From assembly GCA_025917655.1 (NCBI GenBank), contig CP084612.1, positions 1,612,001 to 1,676,000 on the forward strand: 64,000 nucleotides of DNA, given 5' to 3'. The DNA comes from Chlorella sorokiniana. Its lineage: Eukaryota; Chlorophyta; Trebouxiophyceae; Chlorellales; Chlorellaceae. Positions 21,639 to 31,855 of this stretch are shown here, one piece after another. The translations under genes and the position numbers were made by a program. The notes below the pieces were generated by a model. It made no database searches. It worked only from the letters and a program-made list of their open reading frames with translations, and was not told where the DNA came from. Each line of letters begins with the position of its first letter. Positions within the stretch are counted from its first letter, which is position 1.

Positions 21639-23723
21639 ATGGCTGCGGCAATGTGTGTCGGCTCTGTGCGGGCCCCTCTGGCCCAGCGCCACACCCGCCG
21701 CATCGGCCAGCCTGTTGTATGTGTAGCGCGCCCCAAGACTTCCAGCGGCACCCCACGCGCGACTAAGAAGGAGGTGCAGCTCAACAGTCTTGCCCCAAGT
21801 GAGCTTTTGGCATCCTCGCTGTTTCGCTGTTCCCTTGCCAGTTCTGTGCATCAGAGACCATGCCCAGGTTCGGGACGCCACGAATAGAGGAGGGTGGAGG
21901 CACGCATCGGTGCACTGCCATCCGCCGTCACCGCCGCCGCCGCTGCACCCATCGAGCGGCGGTCGGCTTGGGGGCACCCAGCCCCTGCTGTGCTGCCCCA
22001 ATTCAGCTCCCTCCCGCCCCCCTCCCCCCTTCCAGTGGCCGCCCTGGCTGCCATCAACCCGCTGGCCGACTTCCTGCAAGGCCAGGCCAACTACTTTGCC
22101 ACGCTGGACCTGCCCTCCTGGCTGATCAGATGGGTGAGCGCGTCCGGCAGAGCCTCGAGGACTGAGCTCACCAGCGCAGAACAGCCGACGTCGCGGCAGA
22201 CCGCCGCGAGCGTGCACGCTCAGCCCGCGCGCGCCGCCCAGCGGGGACAGCGCCTGCCCGGCGGCAGGCAGCTCCTGCACGTTGTGCTTGCTGGCCCCCC
22301 TGACAACCCCCCGCCCGGGCTTCCCCTGCATGCAGGGCCACCCCGGTAACATGGCGGTTGTGCTGCTTGCCATGGGTGTGTACGGCTGCGGCTACCTGGG
22401 CTGGCGCATCCGCCTGTCTGACGATGCTGCGGAGGTGGCGGCCGCCCAGGACCTGCACCCTAAGGTGGGCGGCGGCAGCGGCGGATGCTGCCTGCTGTAT
22501 TGCGGGGGAAGCAAAGTGGAGCCATTGAATGGTGCAAGTGAAGTGAGGGCGGAGCACTGTGGGCCAGCCCAACGCTGCTGTGGGCCGTCACCAGCGGTAA
22601 CCCCACACATGGGATGGCTCCAGCCCTGTTCGTTGAACCGGTCTGGCAGCTTGCAAGGCCCGCGGCGCCCCCGCCAAGCCAAAGCGCCTCGCTTGGCGGG
22701 GCCTCGCTTTCTCCCGACCCCCCCAAAAAAACTCCCCAACCACCCCGCCTCCTCCCCATGCCCCACCCATGCAGCTGGCGGTGGGTATGACGCTGTTCTT
22801 CGCGCTGGGCGCGCTGGGCGGCTCCATGTCCATGCTGATGCAGGTGGGCGGTACGCATGGGTCGGTACCGCGCCAGGTGTCTGGTTGATGGGCAGGACGG
22901 CGTGTGTATGTGTGTGTGGGGGGACGCAGTGCAGGCCTCTTTGCGCCACATTTTGATGGCTCTGGCTGTCAACCGCCACTCGCACGCACACACGCTTCTG
23001 GCACCGCACCCGCAGCAGCACCAGCGACCTGTTTGTTGCACGGACGCCTTGCCTCGGAAAGCCCCATCGTACCCCCCCGCCGCCAGCGAGCACCCCGGCT
23101 GCCTCGGCCCAGCCACCTGCAGTGCCCCTTGCGCTGCCATGTACCGCTTCAGCACTTGGCGGGCGCCTCCCGGTGCCGGCTGCTGCAGGGCCAGTCCATG
23201 TGGTCCTCCTCCCACGTCACCACCGGTGTGATTGGCTTGGTGCTGCTGGCGCTGCAGGGCATGCTGTCCGCCTTCTTCGAGGTGGGGGCCGCGGGCGGGA
23301 GGGGGGGGCTGTGCACGCTGCACTGCCGTGTGACGTGGTGCAGGCATGCAGGCGAGGAGTGGGCAGGGGCGGGGGCCGTGGGCAGGCTTGCCAGGGCGCG
23401 GCACGGGCGCTGTACCGCCTGCGGCCTGTGGGAAGCTGCCTCGCCGCTGCTCCCAGGCTGCCTGTCGAGCCGCCGCCCTCACTTTCTGTGGGCCCCCAGC
23501 CCAACCAACCCACGCACACGCCCGTCATACGCACCGCCACCCGCACACGCGCCTTTCGAGCACGCCACCACCAGCCCACTCACCCGCCATCCCACACCCG
23601 CCTGGCACCCGCTCGCAGGACGACCCCAACGCCCGCGGGCTGCACGCCTACCTGGGCTCCGCCATCCTGGCGCTGTTCCTGGTGCACGGCGCGCTGGGCC
23701 TGCAGCTGGGCCTCTCCATCTAA
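21639..23723 (+). CDS. DUF4079 family plastid membrane protein
   Basis: Uncharacterised family of cyanobacteria and plastids, integral to a thylakoid or envelope membrane. Six exons: 21639-21798, 22036-22133, 22336-22464, 22775-22843, 23189-23281 and 23619-23723, all in phase, 217 residues. The N-terminal ~50 residues are rich in Ala, Arg and Ser with few acids (APLAQRHTRRIGQPVV), as in a chloroplast transit peptide. Mature motifs: INPLADFLQGQANYF, then GHPGNMAVVLLAMGVYGCGY followed by LGWRIR (helix 1), VGMTLFFALGALGGSMSMLM (helix 2), SSHVTTGVIGLVLLALQGML (helix 3) and HAYLGSAILALFLVHGALGL (helix 4). Conserved His residues in helices 1, 3 and 4 resemble the family pattern and could bind a haem or pigment; that is inference. 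Confidence 0.85.
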
Positions 23724-24525
23724 TCAACTCATCCGGGATGCAGGCAGCCGGCTGATCCTAACAGGCCCGGCCCGAGTGGGCTGGGCGCGCCGCCCGGCGC
23801 TGCCAACGTTGCGCTGAGCGTGGGTTTTCCCCGCGCCGCGCTGCCATGAAACATGAAACCGGCCCGAGACGCAAACTTCGCCCCCCCCGCCCGCAGCACT
23901 GCCCATTTCATTCCCGTCATTCCTGCGATTCTTACACCCCATCCATGCACAGCATGCGGTGGGCGCACCCAGCCTTGACAGCGCGCTTAGCTGGAACAAC
24001 AATCTGTGCAGTGAAGTCTGCTGCGGTGAGGGGAGCTGGTGTGAGGGAGGGATTGATTTGGTTGCTGCCTGCAGCTGCTGGCAGCACTGCCACTTGGTGG
24101 ATAAGCTCCCGGTTTTCTTGCAAAGCTGAATCTTTGCCACATTCCTCAAGGCAAGCCCGCATGGTGGATATGTCGAATTCATGGCTGCAACTTAATGGTT
24201 GCATCACAGCAGATGAAGGTAGGCAAGAAGTCAGCATGGCATGGGACACACGTGTGTTGCTGCTGTCCACACACCGATCCCCTGAGCCCAGCTTCTCGGG
24301 CATCGGAGCTGCATCTTTTTGCTCGGAGGGCTGGCGATTACTTTTAACTCGCTTCCTCGTTTTCACTCACACGTGACAGGCATCTGGTGTGGGCGGCACC
24401 AGCCCACACCCCTCGTGTTTCACCCCGGTGTGGGCCTGTCCTCGCGGACCCGTGCACGCGTTCCCTCCCGGCAGCTTGGTAGCCTCCCTGCGCAAGGTTC
24501 TCGAAGTCAGGCCGACAGGAGCGGC
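23724..24525. other. 5' flank of array gene A
   Basis: No gene seen. From about 24170 the sequence resembles the flanks upstream of copies B, D and E (the segment with GTATGTCGAATTCAT recurs upstream of B and D, near 27845 and 35245), so it belongs to the duplicated unit. It contains the promoter-proximal inverted repeat at 24386-24410. Confidence 0.5.
24386..24410. promoter_or_regulatory. conserved inverted repeat upstream of gene A
   Basis: Arms GGTGTGGGC and GCCCACACC with a 7-nt spacer, 116 bp upstream of the A start codon. The same element lies at 28069-28093 (B, perfect), 39546-39570 (E, 8-bp arms), 35460-35483 (D, one arm degenerate) and in decayed form near 31740 (C). Confidence 0.5.
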
Positions 24526-27513
24526 ATGCAGCGAAGCAGTGCCCACCCCAGGTGCCGGCTGTGGCCTTGCCTGCTGGTGATGGGTGAGTCGACGTCGACG
24601 GCGGAGCCGCCGCAATTAGCCTGGCAGTTGGCCTCGGTCGTGTGACCCTGCGCACCCATGGATGACCTGGCATGGTGCCCAACTTGTATGCTGTGCGCGT
24701 GCAGGGCTGCTGCTCCTCCTGCCGTGCCACGCAGCTGCTCAGTCCGTGTGAGGCGACGCTGCCTGGGCCGGCCTGCAGGCAGGCCTGCAACGGTCACTTG
24801 CCTTGTTTGGGCTTACAGTGTGTCCATCCGCAATGGAGCTTGCAAGACACGAAACACCACATCAGAGCCGCCTTTCTTGAGCTGGCACACCCAGCGCCTG
24901 CATGTCCATGTTCGCCACCTGCTGAGAGATTCCTTGCTGCCGCCGCCGCCTCTGGCACCACTTGAGCCGTGCAGGTTGCTGGACACCATCACCGGCATCA
25001 CCTTCATCGGTCGTACATCCTCCCTTTCTGATAGATTGCGTGGCGCTCGCCTGCGCTGGGGTGCTCAATCCTCCTGCCTCGCCTCCGTTTCATTCGTCCT
25101 TGGCAGCGAGGCTGATGAAGGGCTAGTGCAGTGCACGGTTGATGCGCTGCTCTTCCAGCTGCCACCCAGCCCCGGCGTCCCTCCGCGCGGCACGGCTCCC
25201 ATCATCACGTCGCCCCCTGTGTCCGTGGCGCTGCCCTCGGGGTTTAATGCGACAACCGTCACGTGCGGCAGCTTGGCTGCCCCACGCTCTGGCGCCTGTT
25301 GTGCCTGTATCTGCCCAGCTGCTGTCAGTGCATGATCCCTAGGACCGCCTCGCGGAAACCGTGTGCACACTGTGCAGGTTGGGACACACCTGTCCAGGCA
25401 CGTCGCCGCCTTCCACCTTTGCACCCGCGCCGCTGCCGCCCACGCTGCCACAGGCTGTCGATGGGCGTTCTGATGGAGGCGGGCGTCGAGTACGGCCTCT
25501 TCCCGCGTGTTTCGTGTCGTGCTGCGATATACTACTACTGCTCGTCGGCCAACATCGGCCCAATCTGCTCAGAAACTCCTGTGTCAGGCCCGGGAGCTGA
25601 CTACCTTTCCAACCTGCTGCTTTACTCCCCACAAGGCCGGGAGCCGTTCCTACAGACGCACGGCTCGCGCCTTGTGTATGCCATGTTGCTAGACAGCAGC
25701 CCCAGGTGGGCTGCTGCCACGGGCACAGCGCACATGCGTGCTCGGCAAAGGAGGCGTGCCAGGGGCCCGCCGTTGACTGTGCAGTTGCAATGAGGTGACC
25801 CAAACCCTGGCTGGCCGCCCTCTGCAGCCCACCGTCGCCGCCGCCGCCCTCGCCACCATTCCCCTCGCCCCCGCCACCCTCGCCCACGCCGCCGTCTTTG
25901 CCGCCGCCCTTGCCGCCGCCGCCCTCGCCACCACCGCCCTCTCCGCTGCCGCCCTCGCCACCACCGCCCTCCCCACCGCCCTCGGCCCCGCCTCCCTCGC
26001 CGCCGCCTCCCTCGCCGCCGCCTCCTCGCCGCCGCCTCCTCGCCACCACCCTCGCCGCCGCCTCCCTCGCCGCCGCCACCCTCGCCACCACCCTTTCCGC
26101 CGCCTCCTCTCCGCCGCCTCCCTCTCCGCCGCCTCCCTCTCCACCTCCACCCTCGCCGCCGCCTCCTCCCGCCTCCGCCCTCCCCACCGCCTCCCTCGCC
26201 GCCGCTGCCCTCGCCCCGCCCCGTCCCAAGCCGCGCCGCCGCCCGCCCAAGCCGCCTCCGCCCCGCCCCAAGCCACCTCCGCCCCGCCCCAAGCCGCCGC
26301 CCCACCCCAAGCCACCACCGCCTCGCCGCAAGCCACCCCCACCTCGCCCCAAGCCACCCCCACCTCGCCCTAAGCCTTCCCCTCCTCGCCCAAAGCCGCC
26401 GCTACCTCGCCCAAGCTGCCTCCCAAGCGTCCCAAGCCACCCCCGCCTCGCCCCAAGCCACCTCCGCTTCGCCCCCGTCCTCGCCCCCCTTTGCCGCGAC
26501 CCCCAGCAGCAGTCGGCGGCCATTTTCGGCGGCGTCAACACCAGCTACCGCGGCTTCGACTACACAGGTGGGTACAGGAAGAGTGGGGGGTGCGCCGGGC
26601 GTGCTGCTGCATGGTACTGGCAACCAGATGTGGGCTTCATGCTACGCACCCGCCTGCATCACCTTGCATGCACCCGCCTGCAGGCGGCCCCAAAACACCC
26701 TACACCTGCGCCCTGGGCGTGAGCACCCTGCTGTACAGCGACGGCAGCGGCACGCGCGTGGCCGCCCGGTTTGGCCCCGGCGGCGACCGCCCGGCCAGAC
26801 GCTGCTGCGCGTGGTGGAGTTCTCAAAAGGCGTCACGCGCGTGGCCGTGCAGCTGCGGGAGGTGGCTGGCGAGTGGAAGCTGAGCGGTGCGTGTCCGACG
26901 ATCGTGCAGCAGCTTTGTGCTTGGTGCTGCACGTATGCAGGCTGACTGCTAAGGGGGCATCGCACTTGGGGAGACGCATGCCGTGTGCTCCGCCCGTCGC
27001 AGTTGTGGCCGACGGGCGGCTGTGGACGGGGTGGGCCAGCTGGCGTTGCGCAACAACGTGGTGGTGGAGGTGAGCGCCAGCCGGCGGTTGGGTCGCGCAG
27101 GGGAGGGAGCACGCCGCGCTCGGTTGAGCATCTCGTCTGCTTGCAGCTGCGCAGCGAACTCGAAGCACTTGGCCTTGCACCGACATGGGTGCAGGCCCGG
27201 CCAGCTCTCGGATACGTGTCCGTATCGACGCCCCAGCTGCGCACCACCCTCCGCCCCGCGTTCGGGTACGCTGCACGGCATGGAGAACCTGCCTGGCAGC
27301 TGCGTGCGATGCTGCTGCCTGGCATGGCTGGCTGGTTCCCCTGCAGCGCTTGGCCCCTGGCGCCGCCTGCTCTGACCCGCCTGCTTGGTGTGCCTCCCTG
27401 CTGCAGCCGGCGTATCCGCAGTACGGCCAGTGGCTGGATGTGTACCTCATCAGGCTGCCCCCCCCCTGCCGCTGCCTGTGGCCGGCCTGCTGGGCGCCAC
27501 CTACCGCCCCTGA
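24526..27513 (+). CDS. array gene A: secreted Pro-rich stalk protein
   Basis: Predicted extracellular or cell-wall protein; no known family identified. Exons: 24526-24583, 24705-24747, 24819-25262, 25454-25705, 25828-26567, 26684-26886, 27003-27069, ~27147-27266 and 27407-27513. Exons 1-2 encode a signal peptide (MQRSSAHPRCRLW, then LLLLLPCHAAAQS). Exons 3-4 form a beta-rich domain (LRGARLRWGAQS, CTVDALLFQLPPSPGVPP, MEAGVEYGLFPRVSC, VSGPGADYLSNLLLYSP) with NATT and RNTT sequons. Exon 5 is a stalk of SPPPP blocks followed by PRPKPPP blocks. Exons 6-9 encode a second domain (TPYTCALGVSTLLYSDGSGT, AGEWKLS, YPQYGQWLDVYLIRL). Frame breaks lie in the stalk (two, at CCTCCTCG), at ~26790 and in exon 7; the same motifs are in frame in copy D. 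The exact C-terminus is uncertain. Confidence 0.7.
25828..26480 (+). repeat. Pro-rich stalk of gene A
   Basis: Low-complexity codons CCG/CCA/CCC/TCG giving first SP(3-5) blocks, then from about 26220 Lys/Arg-Pro blocks (PPRPKPPPP). The composition resembles hydroxyproline-rich cell-wall glycoproteins of green algae. Only the frame set by the exon 4 donor (phase 2) gives regular SPPPP; the other frames are Ala-rich or Arg-rich. Confidence 0.8.
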
Positions 27514-28204
27514 GCCCCGGATTGGTGTGGGTGTGGGTTTGGCCCCTCCGCATTACCACCACCTGTGCACTCCTGCCCTGCTTGTGGTGTTTCAAAGCAT
27601 GGTTGGTCCCCTCACTTCTACGAGCCGCTGCGTATGGAGCCTTGCGTATGGAAGATCTTTTGGAAAGTGCCTCTATGTGGGGCAGCAGTAGGCAACCTTT
27701 GCAACAAATCCTGCCTGCTGCAGTGAGGAGCGCTGCGTGAGGGAGGAGTAATTGTTGGCCCGCTAGCAGCGCTGCTGGCAGTGGTGGATTAGCTCCCCGG
27801 GTGCATGCGTGCAAGCTGCATGTGGCCAGATTCCAGCAGGGCGGGTATGTCGAATTCATCGCTGCAACTCAATGGGTGCATCACAGCAGGAGAAGCTAGG
27901 CAAGAAGTCGGATGGCATGGGACACATGTGTTGCTGCTGTCACCAGCTGTCCACACACCGATTCCCTGAGCCCAGCATCTGAGCACTCGGAGCTGCACCT
28001 TCCTGCTGGGAAAGTTAGCGATTAATTTAGCTCGCTTCCTCTTTCCTAGTCACAAGTTACACGCATCGGGTGTGGGCGGCACCTGCCCACACCCCCTCCT
28101 GTTTCACCCCAGGTGGGCCTGTCCTCGCGGGTGCACGCGTTCCCTCCCGGCAGCTTGGTAGCCTCCCTGCGCAAGTTTCTCGAAGTCAGGCCGACAGGAG
28201 CGGC
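27514..28204. other. A-B spacer
   Basis: 3' flank of gene A and 5' flank of gene B. The duplicated promoter segment begins near 27830. No independent gene is seen. Confidence 0.5.
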
Positions 28205-31179
28205 ATGCAGCGAAGCAGTTCCCACCCCAGCCGCCGGCACTGGCCTGGCCTGCTGGTGACGGGTGAGTCGACGGCGGAACCGCCGCCATCAGCCTGGCAG
28301 CTGGCCTCGGCCGTGTGACCCTGCAGCACCATGGCTGACTTGGAACGTTGCTGACCTTGTATGTTTTGCACATGCAGGGCTGCTGCTCCTCCTGCCGTGC
28401 CACGCGGCCGCTCAGTCCGTGTGAGGCGACGCTGCCTGGCCCATGGGCCGGCCTGCATGCAGGCCTGCAACGGTCACTTGCATTGTTTGGGCCTACAGTC
28501 CGTCCATCCGCAATGGAGCTTGCAAGACAGGAAACACCACATCAGAGCCGCCTTTCTTGAGCTGGCACACCCAGCGCCTGCATGTCCATGTTCGCTGCCT
28601 GCTGACGGAGATTCCTTGCCGCCGCCGCCGCCCCTGGCACCACTTGAGCCGTGTAGGGTGCTGAACACCACCACCGACAAATCGACGCCCGCATTAAGTA
28701 TTATCACACCTGGATTATTGACTGGCGTGCGCTTGCGCTGGGGAGCTCAATCCTCCTACCTCACCTCCGCCTTTTTCGACCTTGGCAGCAGTGCTAACGA
28801 GGTCGAGTGCACGGTTGCTGCGCTGCTCTTCCAGCTGCCCGCCAGCCCTGACGTCCCTCCACCGGGCACGGCTCCCATCTTCACGTCGCCGCCCGTGTCT
28901 GTGCGCTGTTCCAACCATTCACAGCGACAACCGTCACGTGCGGCAGCTTGGCTCTGGTGCCTGCTGTGCCTGCGGCTGCCCGCCTGCTGTCTGCATGATC
29001 CCTTGTGAGGACCGGCGCGCGGAAACCGCGTGCACACTGTGCAGGGTGGGTCACCCCTGTGCAAACACACCGCCGCCTCCACCTTTGCACCCGCGCCGCT
29101 GCCGCCCACGCTGCCACAGGCTGTCGATGGGCGTTCTGATGGAGGCGGGCGTCGAGTACGGCCTCTTCCCGCGTGTTTCGTGTCGTGCTGCGATATACTA
29201 CCACTGCTCGTCGGCCAACATCGGCCCAATCTGCTCAGAAACTCCCGTGTCAGGCCCGGGAGCTGACTACCTGTCCAACCTGCTGCTTTACTCCCCACAA
29301 GGCCGGGAGCCGTACCTACAGACGGACGGCTCGCGCCTTGTGTATGCCATGTTGCTAGACAGCAGCCCCAGGTGGGCTGCTGCGACGGGCACAGCGCACA
29401 TGGGCGCTCGGCAGAGGAGGCGTGCCAGGGGCCCGCCGTTGACTGTGCAGTTGCAATGAGGTGACCCAAACCCTGGCTGGCCGCCCTCTGCAGCCCACCG
29501 TCGCCGCCGCCGCCCTCGCCACCATTCCCCTCGCCCCCGCCACCCTCGCCCACGCCGCCGTCTTTGCCGCCGCCCTCGCCCCCGCCGCCCTCGCCACCAC
29601 CGCCCTCTCCGCTGCCGCCCTCGCCACCACCGCCCTCCCCACCGCCCTCGGCCCCGCCTCCCTCGCCACCACCCTCGCCGCCGCCTCCTCGCCGCCGCCA
29701 CCCTCGCCACCACCCTTTCCGCCGCCTCCCTCTCCGCCGCCTCCCTCGCCGCCGCCTCCCTCTCCACCTCCACCCTCGCCGCCGCCTCCTCCCCGCCTCC
29801 GCCCTCCCCACCGCCTCCCTCCCCACCGCCTCCCTCGCCGTCGCTGCCCTCGCCCCCGCCCGTCCCAAGCCGCCGCGCCGCCCCGCCCCAAGCCGCCTCC
29901 GCCCCCGCCCAAGCCACCTCCGCCCCGCCCCAAGCCGCCGCCCCACCCCAAGCCACCACCGCCTCGCCGCAAGCCACCCCCACCTCGCCCCAAGCCACCC
30001 CCACCTCGCCCTAAGCCTTCCCCTCCTCGCCCAAAGCCGCCGCTACCTCGCCCAAAGCTGCCTCCCAAGCGTCCCAAGCCACCCCCGCCTCGCCCCAAGC
30101 CACCTCCGCTTCGCCCCGTCCTCGCCCCCTTTGCCGCGACCCCCCAGCAGCAGTCGGCGGCCATTTCGGCGGCGTCAACACCAGCTACCGCGGCTTCGAC
30201 TACACAGGTGGGTACAGGAAGAGTGGGGGTGCGCCGGGCGTGCTGCTGCATGGTACTGGCAACCAGATGTGGGCTTCATGCTACGCACCCGCCTGCATCA
30301 CCTTGCATGCACCCGCCTGCAGGCGGCCCCAAAACACCCTACACCTGCGCCCTGGGCGTGAGCACCCTGCTGTACAGCGACGGCAGCGGCACGCGCGTGG
30401 CCGCCCGGTTTGGCCCCGGCGGCGACCGCCCGGCCAGACGCTGCTGCGCGTGGTGGAGTTCTCAAAAGGCGTCACGCGCGTGGCCGTGCAGCTGCGGGAG
30501 GTGGCTGGCGAGTGGAAGCTGAGCGGTGCGTGTCCGACGATCGTGCAGCAGCTTTGTGCTTGGTGCTGCACGTATGCAGGCTGACTGCTAAGGGGGCATC
30601 GCACTTGGGAGACGCATGCCGTGTGCTCCGCCCGTCGCAGTTGTGGCCGACGGGCGGCTGTGGACGGGGTGGGCCAGCTGGCGTTGCGCAACAACGTGGT
30701 GGTGGAGGTGAGCGCCAGCCGGCGGTTGGGTCGCGCAGGGGAGGGAGCACGCCGCGCTCGGTTGAGCATCTCGTCTGCTTGCAGCTGCGCAGCGAACTCG
30801 AAGCACTTGGCCTTGCACCGACATGGGTGCAGGCCCGGCCAGCTCTCGGATACGTGTCCGTATCGACGCCCCAGCTGCGCACCACCCTCCGCCCCGCGTT
30901 CGGGTACGCTGCACGGCATGGAGAACCTGCCTGGCAGCTGCGTGAGATGCTGCGCAGCATCTCACGCATGCTCTCAGCATGCTGCCTGGCATGGCTGGCT
31001 GGTTCCCCTGCAGCGCTTGGCCTCTGGCGCCGCCTGCTCTGACCCGCCTGCTTGGTGTGCCTCCCTGCTGCAGCCGGCATACCCGCAGTACGGCCAGTGG
31101 CTGGACGTGTACCTCATCAGGCTGGGCCCCCCTGCCGCTGCCCGTGGCCGGCCTGCTGGGCGCCACCTACCGCCCCTGA
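28205..31179 (+). CDS. array gene B: secreted Pro-rich stalk protein, near-identical to A
   Basis: Exons by homology to A: 28205-28262, 28378-28420, 28499-28937, 29120-29371, 29494-30207, 30323-30525, 30641-30707, ~30785-30903 and 31074-31179. Signal peptide from MQRSSSHPSRRHW joined to LLLLLPCHAAAQS. The N-terminal domain has LTGVRLRWGAQSSYLTSAF, CTVAALLFQLPASPDVPP and MEAGVEYGLFPRVSC. The stalk is about 26 nt shorter than in A and still bipartite (SPPPP then PRPKPPP). One-base breaks relative to A: a missing G near 28905, ATTTCGG instead of ATTTTCGG near 30163, plus the shared breaks in exons 6 and 7. A 34-bp extra segment near 30945-30980 repeats the CTGCGTGAGATGCTGCGCAG sequence as a partial inverted repeat within the last intron. 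Confidence 0.7.
29494..30120 (+). repeat. Pro-rich stalk of gene B
   Basis: Same two-part organisation as in A: SPPPP-type repeats to about 29860, then PRPKPPPP-type repeats. The homopolymer lengths in CCCC(C) stretches differ from A at several places. Confidence 0.8.
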
Positions 31180-31855
31180 GCCCGCGATTGGTGTGGGTGT
31201 GGCTGCAGCCCGGGTGCTTGACGCTACCTGTGTGCGCTTCTTCGTTGCTTGTGGGGTCAACAAGCATGGGTGACGCATCTGAGCCACGGGGTGTGCAGCC
31301 TTGATTTGTGAAAGACCTTTGGAAGCGGCTCTGTCTGGCCCAGCACCAGGACAACTTTTGCAGCAGAGCGTTCCTGCTTCGGTGAGGAGATCTGGCGAAA
31401 GGGAGAAACATTCTGGCTGCTGCCTGTCAGCAGTGCTTAACTAACTCACATGCTTGAATGCTTGCAAAGCTGCTTACTGCAGTAGACTCCTTACTGCCAG
31501 ATTCCTGAAGGCACCCGGCCGGACGGACCGCCAGTCCATTTCTGCAGCGTATGGTTGCATTACAGCTAATGAAGCTTGGGAAGAAACCGGCACATGGCAT
31601 AGCACGCAAAGTGTGTTGCTGCCGTCCGAACACCGATCCTCAGCTTCTTCAGCCGCCGGGGCTACACCTTTCTGCTGGGATGTGTGCGATTCATCCGACC
31701 TGTTTGCGCCTCTCTCTCCACCAGTGGCATGCATCAGGTGTGGGTGGCACCCGCCCACGCTTCCTCCTGTGTCAGGGCTTGTCCTCGCGGCTGCCTCCCA
31801 GCAGCTTGGTAGGTTTGCCTGCGCAAGGTCCTGACGTCAGGCCGGCAGGAGCGGC
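31180..31855. other. B-C spacer
   Basis: Diverged from the other spacers, although TGTGGGTGGCACCCGCCCAC near 31740 still recalls the conserved inverted repeat. No gene is recognised. Confidence 0.45.

Noticed and set aside
21639-21798. Cyanobacterial transfer for the DUF4079 gene
   Set aside because: It has five introns and a transit-peptide-like leader, as expected for an old plastid-derived nuclear gene.
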